A stretch of 64,000 nt of DNA from Tolumonas sp008015085. Lineage in GTDB: Bacteria; Pseudomonadota; Gammaproteobacteria; Enterobacterales; Aeromonadaceae. Numbering within the stretch: position 1 is the stretch's first letter; every line of letters starts with the position of its first letter. Where the stretch lies: the NCBI GenBank assembly GCA_029265125.1, contig JAJUJX010000004.1:162030-226029 (forward strand), written 5' to 3'. Below the pieces are notes generated by a model that saw nothing but the letters and a program-made list of their open reading frames with translations, searched no databases and was not told where the DNA came from. A program made the translations under genes and the position numbers. This document shows, in pieces, positions 62,274-64,000 of this stretch.

Positions 62274-63773
62274 ATGGAATTTTTAAAACAGTTAGAAGTG
62301 TGGTTTGTAGTTGGCAGTCAGCACCTGTATGGCCCAGAAACCCTGAAACAAGTTGCCGATCATGCACAGACCATCACACATCAGTTAAATGAAAAAGCCG
62401 GCTTGCCACTTAAAGTGGTTCTGAAACCAACCGGCACCACACTGGATGAAATCTCTGCCATCGCACGTGATGCGAATCATGAGGAAAAATGCGTCGGCGT
62501 CATGGTGTGGATGCACACCTTCTCGCCAGCCAAAATGTGGATCCCTGCACTGAGTCAGCTGAACAAACCACTGCTGCAGTTCCATACCCAGTTCAACCGC
62601 GATCTGCCTTGGAAAGAGATCGATATGGACTTCATGAACCTGAACCAGACCGCCCACGGTGGTCGTGAATTCGGTTTCATGGGCGCCCGCCTGCGTCTGC
62701 CACGTACCGTGGTCGTAGGCTACTGGGAAGATAAAGAAGCGCACGCCAAAATCGCACGCTGGATGCGTATCGCTGCTGCTGTCTATGACAGCCGAAAGAT
62801 GAAAGTCGCTCGTTTCGGCGACAACATGCGCAATGTAGCCGTGACCGAAGGCGACAAAGTTGAAGCACAGATCCAGTTCGGCTATCAGGTGAACTACCAT
62901 CCGGTCGGCGATCTGGTCAGCGTAATCAATTCGGTTTCTACTGCTGACATCAATGCCCTGCTGGATGAATATGAAAGCACCTACACTCTGACTGATAGCG
63001 TGAAAGTAGGCGGTGCACACCGCGAATCATTGTATGAAGCAGCCCGTCAGGAACTGGGGATGAAAAAATTCCTGCAGGACGGCGGTTTCGGTGCCTTCAC
63101 GACCACCTTTGAAGATCTATACGGCATTCATCAACTTCCGGGGCTAGCCTGCCAACGTCTGATGGAACAAGGCTACGGTTTCGGCGGTGAAGGAGACTGG
63201 AAAACAGCCGCACTGCTGAGAACCCTGAAAGTGATGGGTACCGGTTTGCCTGGCGGCACTTCCTTTATGGAGGATTACACCTACCATCTGGAACAAGGCC
63301 GCAATCTGGTACTGGGTGCACACATGCTGGAAGTCTGCCCATCCATTGCCAGCAAAAAACCGGTGCTGGATGTTCAGCATCTGGGTATCGGTAAAAAAGC
63401 ACCACCAGCACGTCTGCTGTTCTCCGCTCCAGCAGGTAAAGCAGTCAATGCCAGCCTGATCGACATGGGTAACCGTTTCCGTCTGGTCGTAAACAATCTG
63501 GATGTGGTGGATCTGCCTCAGGCACTGCCAAAACTGCCGGTCGCTTGCGCACTATGGGAACCAAAACCAAATCTGGAAATCGGTGCAGAAGCGTGGATCT
63601 TAGCCGGTGCCGCTCACCACTCGGTATTCAGTCAGGCAGTCGATGCCGAATATCTGCGTATTTACGCTGACATGATGGGTATTGAATTCCTGCTGATCGA
63701 CGAGAACACCACCATTCCGGAACTCAAGAAAGAAATTCTCTGGAATGAGGTCTATTACAAACTTTCAAAATAA
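62274..63773 (+). CDS. araA: L-arabinose isomerase
   Basis: A 499-residue manganese-dependent isomerase converting L-arabinose to L-ribulose. It matches AraA: VWFVVGSQHLYGPETL, HTFSPAKMWIPAL, LLQFHTQFNRDLPW, the Glu ligands in YGFGGEGDWKTAAL and SFMEDYTYHLEQG, and His in LVLGAHMLEVCPS. Start follows CGAGGA 17 bp after araD. Confidence 0.97.
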   Translation: MEFLKQLEVWFVVGSQHLYGPETLKQVADHAQTITHQLNEKAGLPLKVVLKPTGTTLDEISAIARDANHEEKCVGVMVWMHTFSPAKMWIPALSQLNKPLLQFHTQFNRDLPWKEIDMDFMNLNQTAHGGREFGFMGARLRLPRTVVVGYWEDKEAHAKIARWMRIAAAVYDSRKMKVARFGDNMRNVAVTEGDKVEAQIQFGYQVNYHPVGDLVSVINSVSTADINALLDEYESTYTLTDSVKVGGAHRESLYEAARQELGMKKFLQDGGFGAFTTTFEDLYGIHQLPGLACQRLMEQGYGFGGEGDWKTAALLRTLKVMGTGLPGGTSFMEDYTYHLEQGRNLVLGAHMLEVCPSIASKKPVLDVQHLGIGKKAPPARLLFSAPAGKAVNASLIDMGNRFRLVVNNLDVVDLPQALPKLPVACALWEPKPNLEIGAEAWILAGAAHHSVFSQAVDAEYLRIYADMMGIEFLLIDENTTIPELKKEILWNEVYYKLSK

Positions 63774-63779
63774 ATTTAA

Positions 63780-63810
63780 CGCCCCTGTTACCTTGCAGGG
63801 GCGACTTTTC
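63780..63810 (+). terminator. Terminator after araBDA
   Basis: An 8-bp perfect stem CGCCCCTG/CAGGGGCG (63780-63787 and 63796-63803) with an 8-nt loop, then ACTTTTC. Seven bases after the araA stop codon. Confidence 0.8.
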
Positions 63811-63853
63811 TGTATAACTCAATTAAATCCGTCGTATGTGACAAGGAGTTACC

Positions 63854-64000
63854 GTGAGCAGTTTGCTAGACCAATTACGTGCCGTGACCACCGTGGTGGC
63901 CGATACCGGTGAGTTACCCGCCATTAAATTGTATTCCCCTGAAGATGCCACCACTAACCCATCGCTGATTTTAAAAGCCGTCTCCAGCCCTGAGTATGCC
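63854..64000 (+). CDS. tal: Transaldolase, 5' end only (cut by window edge)
   Basis: The first 49 codons, from a GTG start with AAGGAG upstream, match transaldolase TalA/TalB: LLDQLRAVTTVVADTGELPA and DATTNPSLILKAV. The enzyme belongs to the non-oxidative pentose phosphate pathway, which receives xylulose 5-phosphate from the preceding arabinose genes. A terminator separates it from araA, so it probably has its own or read-through expression. Confidence 0.93.
   Translation, partial: MSSLLDQLRAVTTVVADTGELPAIKLYSPEDATTNPSLILKAVSSPEYA

Noticed and set aside
62385..63020. A 211-codon frame antisense to araA
   Set aside because: It fully overlaps the conserved isomerase and encodes a His/Phe-rich sequence typical of shadow frames.
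1..64000. CRISPR arrays, insertion sequences, prophage, tRNA or rRNA genes
   Set aside because: No regularly spaced direct repeats, transposase or phage-type proteins, or tRNA-like cloverleaf sequences were seen on reading both strands; dedicated searches could not be run.

Overview
The window is a 64 kb piece of a gammaproteobacterial chromosome. The core genes (metH, metA, argA, lysC, glnS, slyX, fkpA, feoABC, polB, maoP) read as close relatives of the enterobacterial, Vibrio and Aeromonas proteins. Together with the carbohydrate-rich gene content this suggests the Aeromonadales, perhaps a Tolumonas-like organism. That placement is inference; no rRNA gene is present to confirm it. No tRNA, rRNA, insertion sequence, phage or CRISPR array was seen.

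Layout. 0.06-12.7 kb: an alpha-galactoside utilisation cluster with a LacI-type regulator, a GH36 alpha-galactosidase, a peptide/opine-type ABC importer with fused ATPases, an aldo-keto reductase, a MelR-type activator and, converging on it, a GH4 (MelA-type) alpha-galactosidase. 12.8-13.9 kb: a GNAT acetyltransferase and a PIN-like protein. 14.1-18.9 kb: a metA-metH operon behind a candidate MetJ operator. 19.1-25.5 kb: HD-GYP phosphodiesterase, CinA-like protein, YciI, GNAT, FkpA, SlyX and GlnS. 25.7-30.6 kb: nagE facing nagBAC (N-acetylglucosamine). 30.7-34.4 kb: maoP, a LacI regulator with a GH32 fructosidase, and yfcE. 34.5-37.3 kb: feoABC with a Fur box. 37.4-41.0 kb: a HAD phosphatase, an antitoxin-like/DUF4357 protein and DNA polymerase II. 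41.1-44.4 kb: argA with ARG boxes, then lysC behind a lysine riboswitch. 44.6-51.5 kb: a type I secretion locus with an RTX protein. 51.5-53.2 kb: azlCD and a GNAT. 53.2-64.0 kb: L-arabinose genes (araC, a chemoreceptor, araFGH, araBDA) running into a transaldolase cut by the window edge.

Most of the window is ordinary metabolism under recognisable control: twin LacI-type operators, met boxes, ARG boxes, a Fur box, the lysine riboswitch and AraC half-sites. The accessory part is the type I secretion locus. Its ABC and membrane-fusion genes have base composition like the rest of the window, while the two genes that follow are strikingly AT-rich. The RTX protein has 17 cysteines, 13 of them before its calcium-binding domain, and carries Ser where FrpC-type self-cleaving proteins have Asp. 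Between the exporter and the RTX gene lies a 45-codon reading frame with its own ribosome binding site and terminator whose C-terminal 34 residues match the secretion tail of the RTX protein. This looks like a secretion system whose cargo body has been exchanged while the tail was retained, and it is the best candidate here for something undescribed.

Start sites were moved inward from the longest frame wherever a Shine-Dalgarno sequence or family alignment supported it (nagE, nagC, metA, fkpA, glnS, yfcE, GH32, polB, araB, araF, araH, araC, azlC and both later GNATs).
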